Source: Chlorops oryzae
Taxonomy: Eukaryota > Arthropoda > Insecta > Diptera > Chloropidae
Assembly: GCA_020466095.1 (NCBI GenBank)
Contig: CM035808.1
Coordinates: 31,682,391-31,746,390, forward strand
DNA length: 64,000 nt
Direction of reading: 5' to 3'
Shown in pieces: positions 23,091-34,747 of this stretch. Made by a program: the position numbers and the translations under genes. Below the pieces are notes generated by a model. The model did not search any database. It worked only from the letters and a program-made list of their open reading frames with translations, and was not told the DNA's origin. Each line of letters starts with the position of its first letter. Position 1 is the stretch's first letter.

Positions 23091-24888
23091 AGCGCGTGCG
23101 CCACCGGATCTAAAGCGGACCATATAAATCATTGTATCGCCAAGAGCGCCACTTCGAATTTGTGAGTGGGCTTCTTTCGTTGTTGCGCATGCGCCGCGCC
23201 GCGCCGCCCCGCCCCGTTGAACGAGAAAAACTAGACGCAAACATTGGCTTTGGCTCTTCGGTACTTTCAGCGAAAATCCCAACGCAATGTATTTTAAACT
23301 TTGGTGTTTCATGTTGCATAGTTCAATGGGGTTTTTTGGTTTTTTGTTTTTTTTGTTTTCGTTTTGTCGTTGAAAACAACAGACAACAGCGGCTTGGTGA
23401 ATTCGAATACGAACGGGTGCAGCAACCACTTTATTAATTGCCAAACAAAGCAACAAGCCACAACGAATTGAGCCGTCAACATTTGACAACAGTGAGCAGT
23501 GATCAGCCAGCGCTAGAGTTGTCGCAGTTGATTGCAATTGTTGCCTTGTTTTTGGTGACTCCGGTGGATTTTGAAGAGACTTTGGTGACGACAGCCTCAA
23601 CAAGTCACACCAGTTGCAAGCATCAAAGTCAAGGTTATTAGTAACGGTCATTCCTATCGCTTAATCGATCAATGTTGATAATTGAAGAAAATTTTTTATT
23701 TATTCCTCATCGTTTGGCTTTTTTTTTTTCTTTTTTCAAAATTCATCTCATTCAGGCATTCGAAAGCAATTTGTAGTTGGATTTTTTGCTGAACATGATG
23801 CCAAAAGTGAAATTCAAGTTGAATTGCATATGCATTCTGAGTAGCGTATCTTATGATTTGAGCTGATTTCGGTTAATCGTTGAGCTCAGCTGAGAGTGTT
23901 CATTTTCTTTTCTTCATTTTTTTTTTTTTTTCATATCTTTTTCGATGCTGATGATTTATGGACTTTTCGCGTTTATACCCACAATTGAGCTATCGAAAAG
24001 TGCAAGAAAATACAAGAAAAAAAAAAAAAAATAATCGTGTATTGATAATATTTATTGACTGGCGGATCGGTACGCCCAGCCCGATGCTGCGTCGTGCATT
24101 GGGGAGTCAACTGGGATGTCGAAACAGTTATTTGAACTGAACTCGAATGTTGAATTCACTTTTTTTGTTTTTCGTTTTTGAAAGCTGAACGGCAACAGCA
24201 GTTTTCCCGCTGAAGGCTGTAAAATTATGCAGCGTGTAATTGTGCAGAAAACTCTTGTAAAGCGATTAATGCTTCAGCTGAACATTGTTTGGCAACCGGT
24301 GAGACTGAATTGCCGCAATGAAAGTCAACAGTTTCTTGCTATTTTGTATGGTCGTGTAGAAGATATTCACTCGGATAAAGAAAAAAGGAGTGCCCTCTTG
24401 GATCAGAGTGAATGGCAGCAATATTATTTATTGCCAAAAAGTCATTCCATCCCGATTTATTGCAGGCCTGTGGGCATAGAAAAATCGTATAGAATATAAG
24501 GAATTTAGTAGTGGTTCTGATTTAAATTTAATTGTTAATAATTAATGTTAAATGAATTACGATATTTCCTTTTTGAACAAATCTTTTAGACTATATATTT
24601 GCAATTTGTTGATATTTAAATCTTTAAATAATCATGAAATTATCAGGCTACTTTCATATTAATGAGAAAACAAAATCAAGTTTAAAAAAACCTTATGACA
24701 AAATAATCTATAGCGAATCTTCTCAAAGCTTTTTCGCTACGTTTGAAGTGCCTTTTTTACTCCTTATACGAACTCCCTCTGTTAGGTATTTTTTTTCCAG
24801 TACCGTGATATTCGTTATGGAGAGTTTCGACTGACTTGGAATTATTTATGAATTACATAGATAATATGAATTAAAGTTAACTAGTCAA
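23091..24888. other. Non-coding; possible leader-like segment
   Basis: Positions 23190-23220 are GC-rich (CGCCGC/CCCCGCC). Positions 23385-23640 are CAA-rich and resemble a fly 5' leader ending at AAG/GTTATT, a weak donor. This could be an alternative non-coding exon, but there is no Inr/DPE pair and I do not call it. The rest is AT-rich without genes. Confidence 0.3.
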
Positions 24889-25089
24889 GTCGGCCTCTGT
24901 GCCGTAGTCGGTTGAGATGCCAACCTATGAAGCGAGCGGCTCTGGGATCAAATCCCAGCTAAGGTCGTGGATGTATGATTATTCTTTGGTTTACCATTAT
25001 TCATGGTATCACAACAGGCCCATGTTGAGGCCTAAGTGTGTCACCCTTATTGGTGGCAGCCACACTAACCTAACCTTACCTAACCTTAT
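24889..25089 (+). mobile_element. tRNA-derived SINE, copy 1
   Basis: The head GTCGGCCTCTGTGCCGTAG leads into an A-box-like TGCCGTAGTCGGTTGAGA and, about 45 bases on, a B-box-like GGGATCAAATCCCAGC. The body of about 110 bases ends in ACTAACCTAACC repeats. A second copy lies inverted at 26376-26562. Head, body and tail order is that of a Pol III SINE. No clear TSD is seen. Confidence 0.82.
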
Positions 25090-26375
25090 CTAGCTTATTA
25101 AAAAATCACAGTTATCTGAACTAAAATTAAAAAATAATCCCGCCTGAAATGAGATTATTAAATATTATATTTCAATTTTACTTTAATCAATATTATCTAA
25201 AATTAATTAATAAAAAAAAATTGAAATTATTTAAAAAATAATCAAATCTTGCCGATTATAAAAATAAGACACCTAATCTAAACATGCTAATTTGATTGAG
25301 ACAACTCTTCATCTCGGACAGCTTTGGATCACTTTATCTTTCCAAATTGCGACGAACTTTTCACGCGCGAAGAATATAGGTACTTCCTAATCCGGTCTCA
25401 ATCTTAAGTCAGTTAAGGTCAACCACTTTTCGAAATGACTTTCGGCTCCATTGAATCGAATAAAAACTTTTTGTGAAAGAACCGAAATCCATTAAAATCA
25501 CTTAAAATGCCTCGATGTTTCCGATGTCTTCTTGCGATTTTGTCGGTTTTGTGTTGAAAACCGAATTTCGAAATTAATTGATTTGAAACCGACATCGAAA
25601 TGGGCCCAGTTTTGTTGTTTCTTCGTTTTACTGCTATACATAACGGTGATCAATACGATCGGCTATTGTTGATCGTCAAAACCACCATTTGAGTGCTTTT
25701 GAAAAATGGAGCAGCCGTTTTGTTGCCTTTCAGCTAAGAGCTTCAATTCGATTCCGTTGCTTTGGGACTAATGCTTTTTGTTTTTTTTTTGTTAATTGAA
25801 TCGTTTTAATAAGTCGTATGTAAGTGAATTCCTTTTTTGTCGGTTTCAATTCGAAAGCACTCCACCGTAACGACTGTGCCCTAGTATTGAGTTGCCTCTG
25901 ACGAAAGATCAAGAAGCGGAACGATCACGTCTTGCAACGTCAGCAGAAATACCTGGAACTTCACCTTAGATTATGAATTTCTGAAGAAAAAAAATCCCAA
26001 ATTTTAAGGAGATTAACTCGAGTTAATGGCATTATTAATGACTCGAATTGTTTTAAAGAAAACATTGAACAAAAACTATTCCTGTTCGATGATCTTTTAA
26101 GATAAATTTTTTATCTGGAGCTTAACGCTTTCACACGATCGTATGGTCTCTTTATTTATTGAGATAAATAATAAATTAAAGCGGAGCCGCGAAAAAAATT
26201 TAAGTCTAACACCTTTACGCAACAGTTCTTGTATTTGCAATCATAACAAAAGTGATTAGTATTTACAGCAAAAGCGTTTTCCCTTTTACTTCATTTAAAA
26301 ATGAACTTTTTGGATAAAACTTTTGGGTTTTTACCTTTATTAAAAGTGAACTTTTTAGATTTAATATTTAGATTT
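25090..26375. other. Putative intron between two SINE copies
   Basis: AT-rich non-coding sequence. Positions 25290-25960 are somewhat less AT-rich and may be single-copy intron. No gene is recognised. Confidence 0.45.
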
Positions 26376-26562
26376 GATTAGGTTAGTGTGACTGCCACCA
26401 TTAAGGGTGACACACTTAGGCCTCAGCATGGGCCTATTTGGATAACACGAATAATGGGAAAACAAAGACAATCATACATTCACGAAATGATCTGGGATTT
26501 GAACCCAGAAGCTTCTCGCTTCGTAAGTTGCCATCTCCACCAAGTACGGCACAGAGGCCGAC
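26376..26562 (-). mobile_element. tRNA-derived SINE, copy 2
   Basis: This is the inverted counterpart of 24889-25089. On the minus strand it starts GTCGGCCTCTGTGCCGTAC, has GGTGGAGATGGCAAC and a better B box (GGGTTCAAATCCC), and ends GTCACACTAACCTAATC. The conserved promoter boxes and the CCTAA-type tail define the same family. Confidence 0.82.
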
Positions 26563-26661
26563 CTCGTAGCTTTAGATAAAGAAAAATTAAAAGCGAAAGT
26601 ACATTTGCAACTCTCTGTAACGAAGTTCAAGGGACCGGGAACAAATTCGATATAAGGATAA

Positions 26662-27532
26662 AACAAGTAAGAAAACTAAAGTCGGTCAAGCCCGACTTTG
26701 AAATACCCAGCGTCCCGACATTATGAGCGCACTATGTTTTGCTTCTCTATTTGTGGGCGTGGCAGTGGGAGGGCAACATAAATTATTTCCCTACACCTTT
26801 CATTTGCCTTCGTGAACCCATGTTGCCAATTTGAAGCTTCTACGCCTTTTACTTGGGCAGTTACGAAAAATCTTCATTTGTGGGCGTGGCAGTGGGGCGG
26901 GCCACATACAATTTTTTCCTACACCTTTCATTCGCCTTGGTGAACCTATGTTGCGAATTTGAAGCTTCTACGCCTTTTACTTCGGAAGTTACGAAGTTAA
27001 ATTTGTGGGCGTGGCAGTGGGCGAGATACATAAATTTTTGTTCCTACACGTTTCATTTGCCTTGGTCAACCTATGTTGCGAATTTGAAACTTCTACGCCT
27101 TTTACTTCACAATTTACGATAAGCCCTTATTTGTGGGCTTATTTGTGGGCGTGGCTCGAGGAGCACACCAAATATCAATAGAATGTGTTGAGTGGTTCGC
27201 AAGTTACAAGCATTTTACTGAAAACACAATAAATTCATTTGTAGGCGTGGCAGTGCGCGGATGTCTCCTATTTTTACTTAGGATCATACTCGGACCCCGA
27301 TATACCTGTGTGCCAAATTTCGACTTGGTTGGTTCAGCCGTTTCGGAGGAGATCCGACCACGGACGGACGGACGGACGGACGGACGGACGGACAGACGGA
27401 CGGACATGTCTAAATCGATTCAGTTTTTGATCCTGATCATTTCTATATATATTTTTCTATATCTCCGGAGCTTAATTCTCCCTGTTACAAGATTTGCACA
27501 AAACTAATATACCCCGCTTACGCTGGGTATAA
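26662..27532. mobile_element. mini-me/DINE-like non-autonomous element
   Basis: It starts AACAAGTAAGAAAACTAAAG with a small palindrome AGTCGGTCAAGCCCGACT. It then carries four diverged direct repeats of about 120-130 bp, each with TTTGTGGGCGTGGCAGTG and CTACGCCTTTTACTT. Next come the core CAGCCGTTTCGGAGGAG, a GGAC tetranucleotide microsatellite (27362-27405) and an end TACCCCGCTTACGCTGGGTA. Core plus GTCY-type microsatellite matches the mini-me/DINE description in flies, thought to be Helitron-related. The 124-aa ORF across it is not a gene. Confidence 0.7.
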
Positions 27533-27536
27533 AAAG

Positions 27537-27706
27537 GACACTAAAAATGTAGCGAAAAGGGCTTGAAAAGATTCGCTATAGAGAGAAATTCGTTAAAGAG
27601 GAGTTTGTTATAGAGAGTTGCGACCACTACTCCATATTTAAAGGCATACATTTAGGTGCTGAATCTAAATATATTCATTTGCCCTACTAATCGATTAAAT
27701 CCTTAA
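27537..27706. mobile_element. pogo/Tc1-like end and dispersed motif
   Basis: TTCGCTATAGAGAGAAATTCG and TTATAGAGAGTTGCGACCAC resemble the subterminal parts of pogo-type elements. A minus-strand copy of the TATGCAT dispersed motif lies at 27645-27676. Element limits cannot be set. Confidence 0.35.
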
Positions 27707-27714
27707 CTATAAAG

Positions 27715-28260
27715 CAGGGTTGGAACTTGGCGAAGAAGAAAAAGCAGCAGTTTTAACAAAAAAAGGGCAGTAGATTTGAATTTTGCGCAGTAAAATAAAA
27801 ATCATTACAAATCTGATTTTTATAACAAAAATATATTTTATTCTTTTCAAATAAAAAGAAAAAATAAACAAAAAGTACATTTCATGTAAATATTTCTCCA
27901 TATTGCGCGTCTTCCAATGTTCAGCGAAGATTTTTGACAAGATATTTTTTCTGTTATATCAGCTGTCAAACTGTTAAAATCGCGACATAACATATAAGCT
28001 TAAATCCAAGATGTTAAACAAGGACGACAATAGTATCTTTGTTACAAATAGAATTGCGGTGTTGATAATGTGTAACCAAAATTGGTACTTTTTTGGTAGT
28101 TATCGCTAGAAGTTTTGTTTCACAAAAAAAAAAAATCGAGTGACACCAGGGACGAAAATCGCCGTAGATTTTAAGCTTTTCGCAGTGTCGCAGTAGATGT
28201 CAAAAATTTCAAATAAAAACGCAGTAGATCTACTGCAATTGCAGTAAAGTTCCAACCCTG
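27715..28260. mobile_element. Non-autonomous hAT element, 546 bp
   Basis: Perfect terminal repeats CAGGGTTGGAACTT at both ends are flanked by an exact 8-bp duplication CTATAAAG (27707-27714 and 28261-28268). The subterminal region carries repeated GCAGTAGAT motifs. The interior is AT-rich with no transposase. A decayed relative of the right end occurs near 56700-56802. Confidence 0.92.
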
Positions 28261-28268
28261 CTATAAAG

Positions 28269-30655
28269 CTCAATATCAGCAACAACAACAACAACAACAA
28301 CGAGCGAAAATAGGTAATGGGATGATTTTGTTGCATTGAGAGGAGAATTGATCCCTCTAAAAAATTTCAAAATCCATTAATGAAAGAAATGTGTCTCCTA
28401 TCAATAAAAATAGGCATTCTGAGCCCCACTTTTTAGGAGTTATCGCATTTTGATTAGTAACATTCATACCAAATTTCGGAGCAATAACATTCCGAATGCC
28501 TTTGAGCGGTATATAAACCATTATCTCCCGTCTCCGTTGAGCCATTCAGTCCACAATAATACAGTAACATTAAAATTGACATAAACGAAAACATAGTTTA
28601 CCGCAAAAGACTCCAACAAAGTCGAATCCAAGAGTCCAAATCCGAATGTAACACGTTCAGCCACTTTCGAGTCAAACAAATTTCCAACAACAAGCGTGGT
28701 TAATCCCAACGCGAATCTCTGATCAATCTCTTGGAATTGTGTTGTGAGATGCTCCAAACTGTTCGCTTCATACAATATTAATGTGTGGTTTATACAATAT
28801 TATTTATTTATACGTATGTATGTATGTATGTATGTAGGCATTCACACTTGCCGCATCCAGTTGGTCTCACGTAACTGGAACATCAAGTCGTGACTGCAGA
28901 GATCCGATTTTCTTGTTTTTTTTTTTTCTCTTTTGAATGGATCCATGACGTTATGTGGTGCAAGGCTTCTCAAAGAGCACAGCAATGCGAGGAGATTCGC
29001 AACGTTAGCAACTGTTTGCAACCTGTTTCAAGCGAACATTTGTCCGGCTGTCTGTCTGTGAATTAACAAAATTCTTCAGGCAATGCCATTTAAAGATTAC
29101 ATTTGCTCCATTGCACCATCGATTTCAATGTGAAAACAAAAGAAATGCTGCCTCGACAATTGCGACGAGGCCGATGATCACGAAGATGACGACGGCGGCG
29201 GCGGCGGCGACGATGGCGATGGCGATGGCGACTGCGACGACAATAATAAGCTCGGCATGAAAATATTTTTATTTTTATTTCTATTTTCATTTTGTTCGCA
29301 ACACGTTTAAAATGCAATCACGTTAGCGAAAACAAGTGCAATTACGTTGGCATGGCAGTAAAAAAAATATTTATGCGCACCCAAAGCAAGGATCCGACTC
29401 GGCAGCAGACGCGGTGTCAAAGTCTTTGAGACCACAAAATCTCTTTAATCGAGATCAATTCGAGTTGGAGCGGCTGCTCGCGTCTTGTCATCATCGTGTC
29501 GTGTGCCAAACTTGCATTTAAGTCGGGCAATGCTTCATCGTTGACTTCATTTGCATCCGTCCGCACGCCCATACGTCCCAACCGTCGCATTCGTCGCATC
29601 ATCGGAATGATCGCTCGCGTCAGATAACTGTCTCACCTGCTCGAACCGTTGCTAAAAACCGTTCATCAATGCTAATTGAATGTTTCTATTCGCGCCGACA
29701 CTTGCATCGTCATGATTAAAGGTCGTTCGCTCCCGCCCAGCTTTTATACCTTTACCTCACTGCGCCTCCGCACGGGGCACCAATTTCCTTGCAAGCAATT
29801 GATGTGGGCGCACGCCAGCGAAAACCGATGCCATCGACATCGACACGCGAAAAAATTCTTTGGAGCGAAAGACTTTCGTGGGAGCGCTGGTCTCGAGGAG
29901 GCGCTTTCATTTCTTTGTGAATTCACATCGCATTGAACGAGGCACTCATAAGAAAGCCGTTTATTTAATTAAAGCGCATTTATTTAATTTTTATTCCCAT
30001 TCTTTATTGGAAGCACGAATAAATTAAAGGGGTTCAAAATTTTCAGAAATCACCAATGCGAGACGTTCGGATTTTTTGCAGAGAAATTGTTGAAGATAAT
30101 TGGGAAGTTTCAAATTGAAAGCTTCTACTTGGATTCGAAAATTTTAAGAATTCGATTTTACTTAAGTAAAAATTCTTAATTCCAAAACGTTTGGGTCTTC
30201 TCCATAAACAAAATGAACATAGCTGATGGGCTCTTTTGAACATTTTGGGCAATTGGTGTGCTGTGAAGACGTGACCTCAGCAATCGGGGCCTCAATGTTG
30301 TCCAATGCTTAGATTCGTCTGAGTGACAGTTAGTGGGAGCATGGGGGACATCATTATTGAGGACATTAAGCATATAAACATTCTAAAATCTTTACTACTC
30401 TGGCCACGCAATTGCATTATTTTTACTGTTGCAACAAGCAAACGAAAAAATATCTACTGAAATACTTTTAAAGGGAAAGAATCAAGTTTGAAAAGTTTAA
30501 GATAGACGATAGATTGATTGGTAGAACGAGTCTGGTCCTACAATGCATCGCGACGCATTGAACGATATAAGAAGAAGAAATTCTCATACCTACTCAAGCT
30601 CAAACTTATAAATAATTATTGGACGATGGAAATGTAACTCAGAAAATATTTGGAG
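28269..30655. other. Putative intron sequence, no gene
   Basis: A CAA run (28278-28302) and a GGC/GAT repeat at 29165-29245 are the only simple repeats. The stretch 29330-29940 has balanced composition and may be conserved non-coding sequence; its ORFs of 60-86 aa are unrecognised. No gene is supported. Confidence 0.45.
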
Positions 30656-30660
30656 TCGTA

Positions 30661-30790
30661 GATGAGTCATTTATGAGTCCGAGATGAGTCATTTATGAGT
30701 CCGAGATGAGTCATTTATGAGTCCGATATGAATCATTTATGAGCACCAGATGAGTCATTTATGAGTCCTACATGAGTCATTTATGAGCCT
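30661..30790. repeat. 22-bp tandem array with AP-1-like sites, about 6 units
   Basis: The consensus unit is ATGAGTCATTTATGAGTCCGAG. Five units keep ATGAGTCAT exactly, the palindromic AP-1 (TGAGTCA) core, and one has ATGAATCAT. Further GAGTCA/GACTCA sites follow at about 30880 and 30926. The array is seen directly; binding is inferred. Confidence 0.88.
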
Positions 30791-33700
30791 TCATAAATAG
30801 CTCATTTAGGAGTACAAAATAAAATTAGTTTCCCTTAATCCAAAGCTAGATTTTATTGAGTTCGACATCACAGCTAAATGAGTCAAGATAAGAGGCATAT
30901 TTGGCTCCTTTTTCACTCATTTTTGACTCATATGTCATCCTGAGAAAGAGCCATGTACGAATATGGCTCTTGCTGTGTTCATTTACTCCTAAGTTGGCAA
31001 CACCACTTTTTGGATCCCAATTTTGTAAGCCTGATATATCCTAGGTATCTATGTGTATGTTTCAGCCTAATTTCGGACTCACGAAATTCGGAGCACTTCG
31101 AATATGTTTGCTGATAAAATTTCCGTTCCTCATAACTATATAATGCTCGACTATTTTGTTACAAGTTAAAATGACTCGTTAAAAGAAAATGATCCATAAA
31201 AAACGTGAACACTTTCACAATGAAAACAGTCCATCCCATATCCAAATAGCTTTCAAAGCATACAAATTTGTAAAAATCATTCTCATAATTTGTTGGGCGT
31301 TCCATTCAACCAAAAAAATCGAGACACGAAGAAAAAAAAAGACATAAAATACTGAAAAAAAAAGGTAAAAGATAAATTGGAAATGCTCATCAAATCCCAT
31401 TGGCATGAAAAAGTCTCAGTGAAGAAAGATGGAGCACACTTATGTATGGATGTATGTTTGCATGTGTGTGCAGGCCGAGAAAAAAAGCACAGAAATTATG
31501 AACTAATGACGAACATGGCAAGCAAAAACGTTGAGCGGCGAGTCGGGCCCGTGCGCACCCAACGAGCGGATTTATGAAGGCATTGCAATCGGCTGACACC
31601 TTCCGAAGCCTCAACAACGGAATGGAACGTTTCAACAATGACTCAGCGCGATTGTTATTAACGTCCTGTGCGAGCTGGTGTTGCCTGTTCTTTTGTGATT
31701 GTTTTTGTTTTCGTTCTTTGGTTTTCGGTTTTTTGTCTCTTTTCGACGTGCATTCCTGGCTCTGCACCTACTACTGACTGCTGAGCATTCAGCTTTAGAA
31801 TAATAAAGAGCCGACTGACTGCCTTGCGATGACTATTTGGGTGGCTCGAGATTGGATAGGAAGGAAGGAGCATTAGCTAAAGTTTACTAAAGGCAACAGC
31901 AGATAACAACAATGCCCCAGAGCGCACATTCAATCGCAGCAACAACAAAAAGCAAAACAAAACAAAACGCAACAAAACAAAACAAAACACAACACAATAG
32001 AACAGAACAAACATTCAACAGAAATGGCAGAAAATGCAGGAACGGGCAGAACATATGGACGTCAGGCATGGATTTGCATACGAAAAATCATTTTGACTCG
32101 ACGATGTTCGCAATATTTCGCAGAGGGGGGACGCGGGTGGGCGATTGTTCGATATTATGAAAGCCAAACTCGGAAACGTTGTTGATAAGTAAGAAAGACG
32201 TTCCAACGAATATGGAAGATATGAAAATGGGGGGAACCGATTCGAGTCGAGTGAGGAGTGGAAGAGAGCACTATGCAGAGATGCACCACTCGTTGCACAA
32301 TGGATTCGTAAGGGCGTTGCCTCGTCGATGTTATGATTGAAAGATAATCACAGGAAAAGGCTAATGGTATTGAACGTAGAATAAAGATTTCTTTTCTAAT
32401 TAGAGCTCGTGTTCAAAGAAAGTCAAACGACTTTAAATTGATTGATTACAAAGTACAGTATTCTCTCAATATGTTTGCATTGCTCACTGATGTATGTATG
32501 TATGAATGTGTTTTCTAAAGCAATCCCCGGTTTCTCTTCGCATTCCCAGTTAGTTTTCAGTTATTTTTTTTTAACCATTTCACGCTCATTAAACAATTAA
32601 AAATCCAGCAATTTCATTAATTTCGGTTCCTTTTTGTGAGACTTTTTGTTGATCTCGCCTCAACAAGCCGCTCCGCTCCGCACCTGCCGCTGCGCTTCGC
32701 TTCTTATGACATCAAATTTTATTAATTAATCCGCAGAGGAAAAGAGGCGCTCTAATCGTTTAATTCAATTAAGCCATTTCAATGGAAAAGCGGAGCAATT
32801 AAATGTGTTTGAGGGGGAAATTTTTGACAAGAAAATTGAAGAAGATGCCATCGCAGATAACGACGCACAAAAGACCCCAAAAGACTGCGTCTGGTCTTGT
32901 AACGGTGCCAGTACAGCGAGATCGAGATCGAAATCAAGATCAAGCCCAAACTCAAGCTCAAGCTGAAGAGTGAACCGCGGCTCGAGTGCAGAGAATGGCG
33001 CACGCGCACGTTTTCTCTTGTCTGAATTTTCGAATGTCCGTCCGATCGTTCGTTATGGGGTTTCATTGGACGGAATTGCTTTATTCGATCGCTGCTTTTT
33101 TTTTTTAATTTTTTAAATTTATTTTTTTGTATCAAAAGAACCAATTCAGAAGCGAAGAATTGGAAGATAAATTATAATGAATTCGATAACCTGGGGGAAC
33201 TCAAATGCTTTGACTCGCTTTTCGTGAGCCATCTTGGGGTGTACCTACTTTTTATTAGAGTTCATTTACGAGTATTGTGAACCGTTTCAGACTAGATTTG
33301 ATTCGAGGCTTTCGGTGATTAAATCAAAACGATTCGTCCGCTTATGTATCAGAAGGCTGGAGACGATTTTTCATCTGTATCGACATAAGTCACTGAAAAC
33401 GGGAGAAGGGAGAATTAATTCGAAAAAAGCTTTTTTTTTTAAAAAAGGCTTTGAATGGATGAAGCCCCCTTTTTCCACGGTCCGTCACAATGATCCGAAA
33501 TCGATTCGTTCAAGTATATTTGTTGTATTTGTTAAATGATAGGTACTTAGTTATATGAGGCATCATAAATCGAGAGAAAGCCCATTAAAATCGATTCATT
33601 TGAAGCATGGAGTCAACAAAATTCTGCTGAAAAGAAAAGAGAAACAGTTTGAAATCCAAGCGTGACCACGTCTCGTCCTACGCCTAAAAAAATGCTTTTC

Positions 33701-34605
33701 TAAATGACTCCATTCGTCTTCCAAGAGATTCAATGAATGTTAAAAGAAAGACCTCTTCCCGAGAGTTCGAAATATTCCGACCGGTGCTGTGCTGCGGTGA
33801 ATTGGTCTTATGAAATTAGCAAGCAGGAAGCATATATTTGCATTTGCATACCCGCCCTCGCATCGCATCGCCCTGACGGTGGCGGGGACTCATTTGCAGG
33901 CAGCGGAACATGACTGCGGCCACACGAAAGTCTTTATTTACTCGCATGCGTAGGAATAGACGATTCGTTTGACTGTCGACGGGATCTCGTGGAAGTGCGG
34001 ATGCGCCGGAGATGGACTGCGAAAGAATTTTGCATTTTGTGCGCGGCTTTTGTTGCTGCGGTTTATTTATTTTCTTACATACATACATACATATTTCTGT
34101 TGCCTTGTTGCCGTGAAACTTCACCTTGATTGTTGGTTGTTGACTCTCGCTGATTAACCGGCTCGGTGAATGGACTTGTTTTTTTTTCTTTTATTTTTAA
34201 GTGTTTTCTCGCTGCCAATCTAGCTGAGGCATGTCTAAAATTAGCAAGCGGAGCCGTCGAAAGGTGTGCGTATGCTTTGCGTAGAAAGATCTTCGATGAA
34301 GTCGCTGTCAGCGCAAAGAGATCACCCAATTAGTATGCGTTGCATGTTACGGCTTCCCATTCGGTTGGAGTCGAGTTTATGATCGACTAAGAAGCTTTTG
34401 TTGTGACTACTGCATTTATGCTGATGAGGATGAATTAAAATTCTCAAAGAGGGTTTTCTCTCCGCTTTCCACAATACATATTTATGTTTGACTAACACGC
34501 CTAATTCGCTTAATTAGTTTATATTTATGGAAAAATCAATTGTTATGAGTAATCATTAATCTTTTCTCTCTCTCTCTCTCTCTCTCTCGCTCTGGTCTCT
34601 TTCAG
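30791..34605. other. Putative intron upstream of singed coding exon 1
   Basis: No coding gene is recognised. The end TAAGTTGGCAACACCAC near 30992 resembles a transposon terminus without a partner. Positions 31550-31800, 32640-33060 and 33830-34350 are less AT-rich and look like single-copy, possibly regulatory DNA. CAAAA repeats occupy 31950-32000. ACATACAT runs lie near 34080. Confidence 0.45.
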
Positions 34606-34747
34606 CTGATCAACGAAACGTTTCGATTGCTCTTCAGAGTTGAAGGAACTCTTTGCCGATCTTTTAAAAATCAGCTTATAAACTTTTTTTTTCGCTCTCG
34701 CAGTTTCATCCAAAGCCGTCAAGATTGCTCCAAAACCAGTCAGCACG
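34561..34747 (+). other. Splice acceptor region and 5' leader of singed
   Basis: A long CT tract (34565-34600) ends in TTTCAG at 34600-34605. A second polypyrimidine tract ends in CTCGCAG at 34703. Either could be the acceptor for a 5' leader exon that runs into the singed ATG at 34748. Together they support at least one upstream non-coding exon. Confidence 0.5.

Noticed and set aside
23385..23645. Leader-like CAA-rich exon
   Set aside because: The donor (AAG/GTTATT) is weak and no core promoter with correct spacing was found; kept only as a remark.
33060..33540. Short ORF of 101 aa at 33234-33539 upstream of singed
   Set aside because: No domain, poor start context and no splice link to a neighbour.
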